The translations under genes and the position numbers were made by a program. Shown here in pieces: positions 1 to 9,500 of a stretch of DNA of 64,000 nucleotides (its first letter is position 1; each line of letters starts with the position of its first letter). This stretch comes from Parvularculaceae bacterium (GTDB taxonomy: Bacteria > Pseudomonadota > Alphaproteobacteria > Caulobacterales > Parvularculaceae): the NCBI GenBank assembly GCA_028280115.1, contig JANQMJ010000026.1, forward strand, positions 158,498 to 222,497. The letters run 5' to 3'. The notes below the pieces were generated by a model. The model had not been told where the DNA came from and did no database searches. It was given only the letters and a program-made list of their open reading frames with translations.

Positions 1-902
1 GCGACCACAACGGCGAACTCGATGAGAAAAAACTCGCCGCGCTCGCCGCGCGTCCTGAAGTCAAGATGATCGAAGTCAAGCTCAGTCAAGGCGCCAAGCC
101 CGGCAAGGGCGGCATTCTGCCCGCCGCCAAGGTCAATCGCGAAGTCGCCAAGATCCGCGGCATTCCCGCCGGCAAGCCGTCGATTTCGCCGAACCGCCAC
201 CCGGAAATCGACAATGTCGGGGAACTGCTTGATTTCATCGACCGCGTCCGGGGCGTATCGCAATTGCCGACGGGCTTTAAGACCGTGCTCGGCGCTTATG
301 GCTGGCTCGACGATCTTTGCGATGAGATCGAACGCCGCGGGATCGAATCGGCGCCCGATTTCATCACCCTGGACGGCGGTGACGGCGGCACCGGGGCCGC
401 GCCTATGTCGCTGATGGACAATGTCGGCCTGCCGCTCAAGCAGTCCCTTCCCATGCTTACGGACATTCTCGAACGCCGCGGCCTGCGCGAGCGGATCAAG
501 GTGATCGCTTCGGGCAAGCTGGTCACCCCGGCGGAAGTCGCCTGGGCCTATTGCGCCGGCGCCGACGCGGTCAACACGGCGCGGGGTTTTATGTTTTCCA
601 TCGGCTGCATTCAGGCGCTGCGCTGTCACACCAACAACTGCCCGACCGGGGTGACGACGCACAAGAAAAGTCTGCAGGGTGGGCTCGACCCCAAGGAGAA
701 AGGCCCGCGCGTCGCCAATTACGTCGACAAGATGCGCAAGGACGTCGCCATGATCGCCCATTCATGCGGCGCGCCTCATGCGCGCGCATTAAAGCGTTTC
801 CATGTTCGCATTCAGCAGGATGACGGTACGTCCGTGCCTTTGGATCAATTGATGGCGCGCATGCGGCCCTTGGCGCCGCACGAATATGCGGCGGCGAGCT
901 GA
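1..902 (+). CDS. FMN-binding glutamate synthase family protein (3' part)
   Basis: The gene runs in from before the window; the open frame starts at base 3 and has no start codon inside, and the ATG at 66 is internal. The visible 299 residues match the FMN/glutamate-synthase barrel of GltB-like stand-alone proteins: the SQGAKPGKGG stretch, the LDGGDGGTGAAP loop, and a C-terminal part with a CHTNNCPTG cysteine motif typical of the Fe-S cluster region. Members of this family are single-domain relatives of the large GltB chain, and several have no proven substrate, so ammonia assimilation is only a guess. It ends eight bases from the convergent acyltransferase gene. The family call is firm; the exact reaction is not. 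Confidence 0.9.
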   Translation, partial: DHNGELDEKKLAALAARPEVKMIEVKLSQGAKPGKGGILPAAKVNREVAKIRGIPAGKPSISPNRHPEIDNVGELLDFIDRVRGVSQLPTGFKTVLGAYGWLDDLCDEIERRGIESAPDFITLDGGDGGTGAAPMSLMDNVGLPLKQSLPMLTDILERRGLRERIKVIASGKLVTPAEVAWAYCAGADAVNTARGFMFSIGCIQALRCHTNNCPTGVTTHKKSLQGGLDPKEKGPRVANYVDKMRKDVAMIAHSCGAPHARALKRFHVRIQQDDGTSVPLDQLMARMRPLAPHEYAAAS

Positions 903-909
903 AGGCGGC

Positions 910-1959
910 CTACCAGATCCTTTCCTGGCGCGGGACCGGGCTTGGCGCCTGTAACAGGCGATCGCCAAGGCGCCGGGTGAAGACAAGCATCGGTTTTTCG
1001 ATGAAACGGTGCACGGCGAACCCAACCGCCAGCGCAGCGCTAGCGCCGGTCGCGATGATGGCGACATTGTCGATCAGTCCGCGGTCGCCGAGAACGATGC
1101 TGAGCGACTTGCCGGTCGCTAACAGCACCGGGATGTGAAACAGATAAATCGAGTAAGACGCATCGCCCGAAGCGATCAGCCAGCGCGGCGCGGTGATATT
1201 CTTGGCGCGTTCAAGCCCCGCCGCGCCGTAGAGTATCAAGGCGAACGGCCCGGCGTAGGTCAGCGCCCGCGCCCCGTGATCCCGGGTCTGGGTCAGCGCC
1301 TCGCGGTCGAAGGGAACGAGGAGGACGGCAAAGGCGGCGAGCCCGATAAGGAGCGCGGGAAGCGCCGAGCGGGCGACAAAACCGTCCGGCAGCTTGCGCA
1401 GCAGAACGGCGACGCCCGCGCCGGCGAGAAACTCGAAGGTCAGCGGGTTGAACGCGACTTTCGTCCAGGCGTTCGCCGCGACCCATCCGGCCAGATTTGA
1501 AACCGCGATGATCAGTCCCCAAAGGACGAGCAGGACGAGCTTTCGTCTCGGCGCCGCGAGCAGGATGAGAAAGAACGCAACGTAAAAATACATCTCGTAG
1601 ACCAGCGTCCAGCCGACATCGACGATCGGATGGCGGGGCTGCGGCAGAAGGGCGAGGGAGCGGAAAAGCCCGCCGGTCTGCGTTGCTTCGCCGAACAGGA
1701 CGAACTTGCCCCAATAGAACACGATCATCGTCAGCGTCGCGACCCAGTAGACCGGATAGATGCGCGCGCCGCGATTATACATAAACCGCAATGCCTGGCT
1801 TCGTCCCGGGTCCATGCGCTCGGCCACATGGACCATCACGAAGCCGCTGATCAGGAAAAACAGATCAACGCCCATAATGCCGGCGGACAGTTGGAACGGG
1901 AGAAGCGATGCGCCGCCGTAATCCTTGTCCGCGCCCCAAACATGGGCCGACAACACCAT
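910..1959 (-). CDS. Acyltransferase family 3 (OafA/YrhL-like), copy A, N-terminus uncertain
   Basis: Multi-pass membrane O-acyltransferase related to OafA/NodX enzymes that decorate cell-surface sugars. It carries the LFFLISGFVMVHVAERM stretch, a WTLVYEMYFY motif and the C-terminal DASYSIYLFH motif of the family. It is a close paralog of the gene at 2078-3172 and both end in RQERIW. The ATG at 1959 is the first standard start, but homology with copy B continues upstream in frame to 2013 (IVKTSHIKNIQALRG). The codon aligned with copy B's GTG start is GTA there. Starting at 1959 would remove part of the first membrane helix, and no ribosome site precedes it. The copy may use a rare start or be dying. 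Its substrate is unknown. Confidence 0.8.
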   Translation of the reverse strand: MVLSAHVWGADKDYGGASLLPFQLSAGIMGVDLFFLISGFVMVHVAERMDPGRSQALRFMYNRGARIYPVYWVATLTMIVFYWGKFVLFGEATQTGGLFRSLALLPQPRHPIVDVGWTLVYEMYFYVAFFLILLAAPRRKLVLLVLWGLIIAVSNLAGWVAANAWTKVAFNPLTFEFLAGAGVAVLLRKLPDGFVARSALPALLIGLAAFAVLLVPFDREALTQTRDHGARALTYAGPFALILYGAAGLERAKNITAPRWLIASGDASYSIYLFHIPVLLATGKSLSIVLGDRGLIDNVAIIATGASAALAVGFAVHRFIEKPMLVFTRRLGDRLLQAPSPVPRQERIW

Positions 1960-2077
1960 CAGCGCCGCGATTCCGCGAAGCGCCTGAATGTTTTTGATAT
2001 GCGACGTCTTTACGATGGCGAACGCCTTTCGTCTCGACCGGACAATCTACACGAATTGCTATGTCAGCGCCATGAAC

Positions 2078-3172
2078 CTACCAGATGCGCTCCTGCCGTA
2101 AGGGCGGATCGTGCGGCGCGATCAGACGGTCGCCAAGCCGTTTGGTCATGGCCAGCGCCGGGCGCTCGATCAGCCTGTAAATCAGAAACGCGGCGACAAT
2201 CGATCCCGCCGTCGCGAGCGCTATGATCGCCAGATTGTCAAAGACGCCGCGTTCGCCCAGAACGACGCTGACCAGCTTGGCGGCGACCATCACCGCGGGC
2301 AGATGAAAAAGATAAAGCGCATAGGACGCATCGCCCGTCGCGGCCATCCAGCGCGGCAGAACCAAGCCTTGCGCGCGTTCCATCGCCGCCGCGCCGTAAA
2401 GCATCAAGGCGAACGGGGGCGCGTAGGTCATGGCGCGCACGGCCTGGTTGTTCACCATCGCCGCCAGGGCGGCGTCGTTGAAGAAGAAAATCTGACCCAG
2501 GACGATCGCGGCGCCCGCCGCCAGCGCCGGCGCGCCCCATTTGCCGGACGTCCAGTCGATCAGCAAGGCGATCCCTGCGCCGATGAGAAACTCGAATGTC
2601 AGCGGACTGAAGACGAGTTCGGTCCAGGGGCTGGCTTTAGTCCATCCGGCGAAACTGCCAAGCGCCACGATCGCGCCCCAAAGCAGCAGCATGAGCGGCA
2701 TGCGTCTCGGCGCGGCCAGCAGGATCAGCGCGAAGGCGAGATAGAAATACATCTCGTAAATCAGCGTCCAGCCGACGGTCAGGATCGGAAACGAGGCTTG
2801 CGGCAACAGCAGTAAGGACGGGATCAGCTTGCCGGTCTCGGTTGCTTCTCCGAACAGCGCCGCACGGCCGAAAAACAAAACGATCATCGCAATGGTTGCG
2901 ATCCAGTAGAGGGGATAAATCCGCGCCGCGCGGTTATAGGCGAAGCGCAGGACGTTTCGCCATCCCGGCGCCATCCGGCGCGCCACATGGACCATGACGA
3001 AACCGCTGATCAAAAAGAACAGATCGACGCCGATAACGCCGATGCGCAACTGATCGGGCAGGATCGCGGTTCCGCCATATTCGGCGTCCATCGCGCCGAC
3101 ATGCGCGGCTAGCACCATCAGCGCGGCGAGCCCGCGCAGCGCCTGGATGTTTTTGATCTGCGACGGCTTCAC
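2078..3172 (-). CDS. Acyltransferase family 3 (OafA/YrhL-like), copy B
   Basis: Predicted inner-membrane O-acyltransferase of 364 residues with about ten hydrophobic segments. The N-terminal KNIQALRGLAALMVLAAHV contains the histidine conserved in the first helix of the family. The LFFLISGFVMVHVARR, WTLIYEMYFYLAF and GDASYALYLFHLP motifs follow. The start is GTG at 3172. Such enzymes transfer acetyl or similar groups to exported glycans or lipids; no glycan-synthesis genes lie next to it, so the acceptor cannot be named. It is the apparently intact member of a tandem pair with copy A, and 60 bases separate it from the DUF924 gene upstream on the same strand. Confidence 0.9.
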   Translation of the reverse strand: MKPSQIKNIQALRGLAALMVLAAHVGAMDAEYGGTAILPDQLRIGVIGVDLFFLISGFVMVHVARRMAPGWRNVLRFAYNRAARIYPLYWIATIAMIVLFFGRAALFGEATETGKLIPSLLLLPQASFPILTVGWTLIYEMYFYLAFALILLAAPRRMPLMLLLWGAIVALGSFAGWTKASPWTELVFSPLTFEFLIGAGIALLIDWTSGKWGAPALAAGAAIVLGQIFFFNDAALAAMVNNQAVRAMTYAPPFALMLYGAAAMERAQGLVLPRWMAATGDASYALYLFHLPAVMVAAKLVSVVLGERGVFDNLAIIALATAGSIVAAFLIYRLIERPALAMTKRLGDRLIAPHDPPLRQERIW

Positions 3173-3232
3173 AATGAAGAACGCCCGTTCCGCTTGAATG
3201 GCGGCTTACAATATACGATTTGCAGCGGGCCG

Positions 3233-3811
3233 CTACGGATTGAACCCGCCGGCTTTGAGAAAGGTGATCTCTTGCGGGGTCGACGGGCGGCCGAGAATTT
3301 GGTTGCGGTGCGGAAAGCGGCCGAAACGGGCGATGATGTCGCGATGTTCCACGGCGTAGGGCAGGTTCATCGTCCCCGGCAATCGCGCCTTGAAGAGCAA
3401 AACGGATTCTTCCTGCACGCCTAAATCTTCCGAATGCATGAACGGCATATAGAAAAATGCTTTCTTGCGGTTGTCGACCAACTCGTCGAAGCGTCGGCGG
3501 ATCGCCTCGCGCGCGGCGGCGAGCGCCATTTTGTCCTTTGCGAAGGCGCGGCGATCGTCGCGATAGATGTTGCGCGATAGCTGATCGAGGAGAATGATCA
3601 GCGCCAGGCAATGGCGCGGGTGAACCCGCCAGACGTCGAGCCGGCCGGCGCCGGCGGCCGCATGCAGCGCGCCGAACCGCGCGCGCACGTTTTCATCGAA
3701 AGCGCGATCGCGGCGAAACCACTGATAGGGTTTGGCTTCGTCGAACCAGAAGGAAAGGACGGCTTCGGCGGCAGCGCCGACAGGCCGGCCGGTGAAAATC
3801 GGCGCCGTCAA
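3233..3811 (-). CDS. DUF924 family protein
   Basis: A 192-residue protein matching DUF924, an all-helical TPR-like family of unknown biochemical role. Visible hallmarks are FWFDEAKPYQWFRRD near the N-terminus, the LIILLDQLSRNIYRDD segment and the FFYMPFMHSEDLGVQE segment. The predicted start is TTG at 3811, which overlaps the TGA stop of atpF (TTGA), so translation is probably coupled to the Fo operon. No catalytic residues can be named with confidence. Only the family assignment is well supported. Confidence 0.88.
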   Translation of the reverse strand: MTAPIFTGRPVGAAAEAVLSFWFDEAKPYQWFRRDRAFDENVRARFGALHAAAGAGRLDVWRVHPRHCLALIILLDQLSRNIYRDDRRAFAKDKMALAAAREAIRRRFDELVDNRKKAFFYMPFMHSEDLGVQEESVLLFKARLPGTMNLPYAVEHRDIIARFGRFPHRNQILGRPSTPQEITFLKAGGFNP

Positions 3812-4362
3812 TTCAGCTTGTTGCGCAGTCCGGCGATGGCCTTGTCGATAAAGCCGGACTGGGCGCCCGAGTCCATGCGTTCACGGATGATCTCCCCGGC
3901 CGCGGCGACCGCAAGATCGGCGGCCTGGCCGCGCACCTCGGAAATCGCCTGGGCTTCGGCGCGGGCGATCTTGTCTTCCATGGCCTTGGTCCGCCGGGCC
4001 ATCTGTTCGTCGAGCTTGTCGCGCGCTTCCGCGGCCATGCGCTTGGCGTCTTTCTTGGCCTGATCGATGATGGCGGCGGCTTCGTCCACGGCCTCGCGCT
4101 GGCGGCGTTGATATTGCGCCAGAAGTTCCTGGGCTTCCTCGCGGATTTTACGCGCTTCGTTGATTTCATCGGCGATCTTTTGCGCCCGCTTGTCGAGACC
4201 GGACGCGATCATCTTGTGCAGGCCGAAGCGGATGAAAATCCCGAAGACGACAAAAAAAGCGATGAGCAGCCAGAAAGAGCTGTCGCTGAGCAGCCCGCCG
4301 GACGCCGGCGCGCCATAGGCGTCTTCGGCGGCGGCTGCGGCGAGCACGGAAATCGAGATCAT
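3808..4362 (-). CDS. atpF: F0F1 ATP synthase subunit b
   Basis: Peripheral-stalk subunit of the proton-translocating ATP synthase. The 184 residues have one membrane helix (about 29-46, FWLLIAFFVVFGIFIRFG) followed by a long charged coiled-coil stalk rich in Ala, Glu, Lys and Arg. It is the last Fo gene in the minus-strand order atpI-atpB-atpE-atpF'-atpF and pairs with b' just upstream. This two-gene stalk is typical of Alphaproteobacteria and phototrophs. The F1 genes are not in this window, as is usual for alphaproteobacteria, where Fo and F1 operons are separate. Confidence 0.96.
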   Translation of the reverse strand: MISISVLAAAAAEDAYGAPASGGLLSDSSFWLLIAFFVVFGIFIRFGLHKMIASGLDKRAQKIADEINEARKIREEAQELLAQYQRRQREAVDEAAAIIDQAKKDAKRMAAEARDKLDEQMARRTKAMEDKIARAEAQAISEVRGQAADLAVAAAGEIIRERMDSGAQSGFIDKAIAGLRNKLN

Positions 4363-4375
4363 TGCGCGCTCCTTC

Positions 4376-4936
4376 CTACGAGTTCGCGACGGTGGTAATG
4401 GCGCGGTCGACGGCGTCCTTGGTCGGGGCCTCGTCGATCAGCGTTTCGACGACCGCGCGGGCTGCGTCCGCGGCGGCTTCGCGCACCTTGCTTGAAGCCT
4501 CGGCTTTCATTTCTGCGATCCGGGCCTCGGCGGCGGCGAGGTCCTTTTCCAGCACCGCGTCGGTTTGCGCCTGCATCTTGGCGATTTCCGCCTCGACCTC
4601 GGCGCGTTTGTCCGCGGCGATGGCCCCGGCCTTGGCCCGCGCGTCGGCCAGCGCCTGATTATAGGCGGCCTCGGCCTCCTCTGCGTTACGCTTAAAGTCG
4701 CTCGCCTGATCGAGATCGTCGGCGATGCGGTCGCGCCGCTCCTCAATCGCCCCGCCGATCGCCGGCAGGGCTTTCGACGACATGAAGAAATAAAGCGCGC
4801 CGAAAGTGATGACGAGCCAGAAGATCTGGCTCGGCCACCAGGCCGGATCAAGCTGGGGCAGGCCGGCGGATTCGGCCGCGCCATGGACTTCTTCGGCGGC
4901 GGCCGCGGCGGCGGAAACGATGGCGAGGACGGACAA
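4376..4936 (-). CDS. atpG (atpF'): F0F1 ATP synthase subunit b'
   Basis: Second peripheral-stalk chain of the ATP synthase, 186 residues. An Ala-rich N-terminus leads into a membrane helix (about 36-52, SQIFWLVITFGALYFFM) and then a long amphipathic coiled coil. The WWPSQIFWL entry to the helix and the DEAPTKDAVDRA tail are typical of b' subunits. It lies 13 bases upstream of atpF and 27 bases downstream of atpE and is expected to be translated from one Fo transcript. Confidence 0.95.
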   Translation of the reverse strand: MSVLAIVSAAAAAAEEVHGAAESAGLPQLDPAWWPSQIFWLVITFGALYFFMSSKALPAIGGAIEERRDRIADDLDQASDFKRNAEEAEAAYNQALADARAKAGAIAADKRAEVEAEIAKMQAQTDAVLEKDLAAAEARIAEMKAEASSKVREAAADAARAVVETLIDEAPTKDAVDRAITTVANS

Positions 4937-4963
4937 AGGATTGTTCCCTGGAACCGGGCCGGC

Positions 4964-5197
4964 TTAGCCGAACAAAATGATGGCCGCGATGGCGAAGCCG
5001 AACAGACCCGTCGCTTCGGTCAGCGCAAAGCCGAGCAGCATGGTCGTCTGGTTAGCCGAGGCCGCGCTCGGATTGCGGAACGCGCCGGCGAGAAAGTTCC
5101 CGAAGATGAGGCCGAGACCGACCCCGGCGCCGGCGAGCGGCGTAACGGCGAGACCAGCGCCGATGAGCTTTGCTGCTTCCACCAATTCTGATTCCAT
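4964..5197 (-). CDS. atpE: F0F1 ATP synthase subunit c
   Basis: Proteolipid of the proton-driven rotor ring, 77 residues forming two membrane helices joined by the polar loop RNPSAA (41-46). The essential proton-binding carboxylate is Glu61 in the second helix (ALTEATGLFGFA). The Gly-rich first helix (GAGVGLGLIFG) gives the close packing of the c-ring. A glutamate rather than aspartate, and no obvious sodium-ligand set, suggest a proton-driven enzyme; this is inferred. Confidence 0.97.
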   Translation of the reverse strand: MESELVEAAKLIGAGLAVTPLAGAGVGLGLIFGNFLAGAFRNPSAASANQTTMLLGFALTEATGLFGFAIAAIILFG

Positions 5198-5262
5198 TTT
5201 TTTCTCCTGTCGTGAGCCGGTTGTCCGTAGTCGCGGCGGGCTCGCGCGCCGCGCGGGCGTTG

Positions 5263-6054
5263 CTAGTGATGATCGGGATGTTCCGCGTCGCTGAGATAGA
5301 TGCAGGTCAAGACGGCGAAGACATAGGCCTGAAGGACCGCCACCAGAATCTCCAGCATGGTGATGGCGATGACGCCGAACGCCGGGATGATCGCCATCGC
5401 CGACATAAAGCTTTGGGTGGCCAGCAGCGAAATGATGAATCCGGCGAATAGCTTTAAGAGAATGTGCCCGGCGAACATGTTGGCGAACAGTCGAACCGCC
5501 AGGGTGAAGGGGCGCGCCAGAAACGAAATGATTTCGATCGGCACAAGGATCGGCATCAGCCAGAGCGGCAGCCCCTTGGGCGCGACGATCCGCAAGAAGC
5601 GCAATCCGTTCTTCCAGAATCCGTAAACGATCACAATGGAAATCGTCAGGATCGCCAGCGCAAAGGTGACGGCGATATGGCTGGTCGGCGTAAAGGTGTG
5701 ATATTCGTGCGGGATGATCGGCAGGGTCGGCAACAGGCCGAACAGGTTGGAGATCAAAATCCAGATAAACAGCGTGAAGACGTAAGGAAAGAACTTGCGC
5801 CCCTCCGATCCGATGGAATCGCGAACCAGATCGAAAACGAACTCGTAGAACACTTCCGCCACCGACTGCAGCCGGCTCGGAATCAGGCCCGCGCGGCGCG
5901 TCGCGAGGAGGAAGAAAACGATAATCGCGCCGGTGCCGAGCAGCATCCAGAACGCCGAATTGGTCAGCGATATGTCGATCGATCCGAGATGAAGATCGAC
6001 AATGGGAATGATCTCAAACTGTTCCAGGGGATCGGCGGCGCGAAACTTCAGCAT
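5263..6054 (-). CDS. atpB: F0F1 ATP synthase subunit a
   Basis: Stator channel subunit of Fo, 263 residues with several membrane helices. The catalytic arginine lies in the conserved LAVRLFANMFAGH segment of the penultimate helix group, and SNLFGLLPTLPIIP and a C-terminal AYVFAVLTCIYLSDA are also diagnostic. It sits between atpI and atpE in the minus-strand Fo operon. Length and motifs are normal for the family. Confidence 0.97.
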   Translation of the reverse strand: MLKFRAADPLEQFEIIPIVDLHLGSIDISLTNSAFWMLLGTGAIIVFFLLATRRAGLIPSRLQSVAEVFYEFVFDLVRDSIGSEGRKFFPYVFTLFIWILISNLFGLLPTLPIIPHEYHTFTPTSHIAVTFALAILTISIVIVYGFWKNGLRFLRIVAPKGLPLWLMPILVPIEIISFLARPFTLAVRLFANMFAGHILLKLFAGFIISLLATQSFMSAMAIIPAFGVIAITMLEILVAVLQAYVFAVLTCIYLSDAEHPDHH

Positions 6055-6101
6055 TCTTCTTTCCGTCTTCTAGGTTTCGTCCGTCGCCGGACGATGCGCC
6101 T

Positions 6102-6407
6102 TTATTCCTTCATGGAGCGCGCAATATTGCGCACGCCCGCCGCAAATCCCAATGCGATGCCGACCAGCAGGAGCCATGGCCCCGTATCCAGCCAGCGATC
6201 GAGTCCGAGGCCCAGGAGCGCGCCGACGAAAACGCCGGCGATAAGCTCCGACGACACGCGCATGGCCCGGCCCATTCCGGACTTGTTCCCTTCCGGCGGC
6301 TCCTCCGGCGCGGCGCGCCCGCGCAGAAGCTCCAGCCGCTCGGAGAACGCATCCAGCGAGGGCGGCTGGTTTTTGCCGGCGTCCTCTTTATCGCCAGAAG
6401 CCGCCAT
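6102..6407 (-). CDS. atpI: AtpI/AtpZ-type ATP synthase assembly protein
   Basis: A 101-residue protein with two membrane helices (SSELIAGVFVGALLGLGLD and GPWLLLVGIALGFAAGV) joined by a short RWLDT turn, the AtpI/AtpZ pattern. The family helps assemble the c-ring. The start chosen is ATG 6407 (MAASGDKED); ATG 6413 gives two extra residues, and longer in-frame readings add an Arg-rich leader that does not look native. It is the first gene of the Fo operon, as usual. Its sequence is poorly conserved, so the call rests on topology and context. Confidence 0.85.
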   Translation of the reverse strand: MAASGDKEDAGKNQPPSLDAFSERLELLRGRAAPEEPPEGNKSGMGRAMRVSSELIAGVFVGALLGLGLDRWLDTGPWLLLVGIALGFAAGVRNIARSMKE

Positions 6408-6572
6408 GAACATGCCCGAAAATGAACGCGCGGGAGATCGCGCGCCCCTCGAAATCGCGCGGACCATATCGGCGCCGCACCGCAGCGTCAAGCGACGGAA
6501 AAAAGCGCTAGGCGGTTGATTTTGATGGTCGAAACCCGGCGCGGCGTCTCGCCGCAATCGTATTGGAACAGC

Positions 6573-9500
6573 CTACTCAGCCGCCGCAAGCTGCTCAGCT
6601 TTGGTCAGGTCGACGGAAACCAGTTGTGAGACGCCGCGTTCGATCATGGTGACGCCGTAAAGCCTATCCATGCGCGACATGGTGAGCGCATGGTGCGTGA
6701 TGATGATGAACCGCGTATCGGTTTCGCTCGCCATCTGGCTCAGGAGCCGGCAGAAGCGCTCCACATTGGCGTCGTCAAGCGGCGCGTCGACCTCGTCGAG
6801 GACGCAAACCGGCGCCGGATTGGCCATGAAGACCGCAAAGATTAGCGCCGTCGCGGTCAGCGCCTGTTCGCCGCCGGAAAGCAGCGACATTGAGGCGAGC
6901 TTCTTGCCCGGCGGCGAGGCGAAGATTTCAAGGCCCGCTTCGAGGGGGTCTTCGGAATCGATCAGCCGCAACTCCGCCTGGCCGCCATTGAAGAGGCGCT
7001 TGAACAGGCTGGTGAAATTGGCGTTGACGGTGTCGAACGCCTCGACCAGGCGCTGGCGCGCTTCGCGGTTGAGCCCGCCGATGGCGGCGCGCAGCTTGCG
7101 GATGGCGCCTTCGCAGTCTTCGCGCTCGGCGCCGAGTTCTTCAAGGCGCGCGGCGACTTCTTTGAGCTCCTCGTCGGCGCGCAGGTTGACGCCGCCGAGA
7201 TTTTCCCGCTCGCGCTTGTAGCGTTCGAGCCGGCGCTCCACGTCGTCGCGCTCGGGCAGTTCCTTGCCTTCCTTGTGCTGAGCGATGTCGAGCAGTTCTT
7301 CCGGGGCGGCGTCGCAGGTTTCGTGCGCCAGACGGGCGGCTTCCTCGACCCGCTCGGCGGCGGCCTCGGCCTGGGCCTGAAGGCGCGCGCGTGCTTCGCG
7401 CGCCTCGCCGGCGTCGGTTTCGGCGGCCTTGGCGGCTTTGTCCGCCTCATGGGCGGCGTCTTGGCCCTGGGCAAGGGCGTCGGCGGCGTCGTTGCGGTGG
7501 GTTTCGGCGACGGCGATCTGATCGAGCAGCGCCTTGCGCTTGGTTTCGATTTCAGCCGGCGCGGCGCTGGCGGCGAGATGGGCCGCGGCGGCGTCTTCCC
7601 GGCGCGCTTCCAGTTCGGCGATGCGCCCGCCCGCGGTTTCGCCGCGCGTCGTCCAGACGCCCCGCTCGCGGCCGATTTCCGCCAGCCGTTCGGCGCGCAT
7701 CTTCGCTTCCCGGGCGAGATCGTTATGGGCGGCTCTGGCCTCGCCGGCGCGCGCGCGCGCTTTCGAGACCGTATCGCGCGCGCCAGCGACCTCTTCGGCG
7801 ATCAGCGCAGGATCGGGCAGGGCGTCGCGCTCTTCGCGCAATGCCTCGCTCTGGCGTCTGGTTTCCGCTTCGTCTTCGGCCAGGCGCGCAAGATTTTCGT
7901 CGATGGCGACGATCCGCGTCGAGGCGCGTTCATGTTCGCGTTCAAGACTCGACAGGGCGGCGCGGGCCTTGTCGAGGGCGCGGCGCGCATCGCCGTGAAG
8001 ACTGCGGGCGTCGCGCTCGGCGTTCTGGCGGTTTCTGAGCGCTTCCACCGCCATGGCGTGCGCCCGGCGCGCCTGTTCGGCGCGACTTTGCGTGGTCTCG
8101 TAATCGCGTTCGAGCACCAAGAGGCGATTGCGCTGTTCGAGCCGGATCGCGGCGGCGGTCTTCGCATCGGCGCGGGCGGCAAAACCGTCCCAGCGCCACA
8201 GATCGCCGGCGCGGGAGACCAGCCGTTGGCCCGACCGCAATTGCGCGCGCAACATGTCGCCCGACTGCGCGTCGACGACGCCGATGGCGGAAAGCCGGCG
8301 CGCAAGCTGCGCCGGTGCGCGCACGAACCGGCTTAAGGGTTCCGCCCCGGCGGGCAGGGGGTCGTCGCAAGGCTCTTCGCCATGATGCGACCAATGGGCC
8401 GGCGCGGCCTCGTCGGTCGCCGCGCTCAAATCGTCGCCGAGGGCGGCGGCGAGCGCGGCTTCATAACCCGGATCCACATCGACCTGTTCGATCAGCGGGC
8501 GCCAGTCTTCGAGTTGGTCGGCGGCAAGGACCCGGCGCAGGGCCTCGCGTTCGGCGTCGATTTCCGTCAGGCTCTGTTCGGCGCGGCGCATCGGTCCGCG
8601 TAAGGAGGTTTCCTGTTCCTCCGCGCCGGCGCGCTCTTCCTCGGCGCGGTGAAACGCGGCTTCAGCACGGTCCGCGGCCTCCGCCGTCGCGGTGAATTTC
8701 GCCTGGGCTTCATCAAGGGCGCGCGCCTGTTCCGGCGTCGGTTCGATGAATTCGCGCTCTTCGCGGAAAGCGGTCGACTGACTTTCGATTTTTTCAAACC
8801 GGCGCTCGCTTGCGGCCATGGCGTCGGCAATCGCCCGGCGCCGGGCCTCGAGTTCGGCGGACTTGGCGCTTTTGGCGTCGAAATCGCGCTCCACCGTTTC
8901 AAGCGCTTCATTCGCGCTCGCCAAGGCGGCTTGCGCCTGGCTTAGCCGTTCGGCTTCGGAAGCCTCGCGCGCCTTGAGCCCTTGTTCTTCGAGGCAAAGG
9001 GTTTCGAAGGCTTCTTCGGCGTCGCTTAACAGCTCCTTTTCGCGGGCGATGTCGTCCTTGAGCCGTTCAATCTCGGCGGCGAGGCGGGCAATTTCCGCTT
9101 CGGCGCGGCGCGCTTCGTCGTCGAGATTTTCCCGCGCCACGGTCAGGCGATGAAGCGCGGCGGCCGCTTCGGCCTCCGCAAGGCGCAAGGGATCGAGCGC
9201 TTCATGGGCCTGGGTCTGCGCGGCCGACGCGGCCGCGGCGGCGCGGGCGGTGGTTTCGATCCGTTCGGCGATTTCCTTCAGGCCGCTGTCGGCCAATTCC
9301 TGCGCCGCGACCGCCTCGCGCCAGCGCAAATAGCTGAGCATGGCTTCGGTGCGGCGAATGTCGCCGGAAACGTTGCGATAGCGGGTCGCCTGGCGCGCCT
9401 GACGGGCCAGCGCGGCCTTTTGGGTTTCAAGCTCGCCGATGACGTCGTCGAGGCGTTCGAGATTTTGCTCCGCCGCGCGCAGCCGCAATTCGGCCTCGTG

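Noticed and set aside
7275..8336. Plus-strand open frames inside smc
   Set aside because: Gly/Arg-rich antisense frames of a long coiled-coil gene with biased codons.
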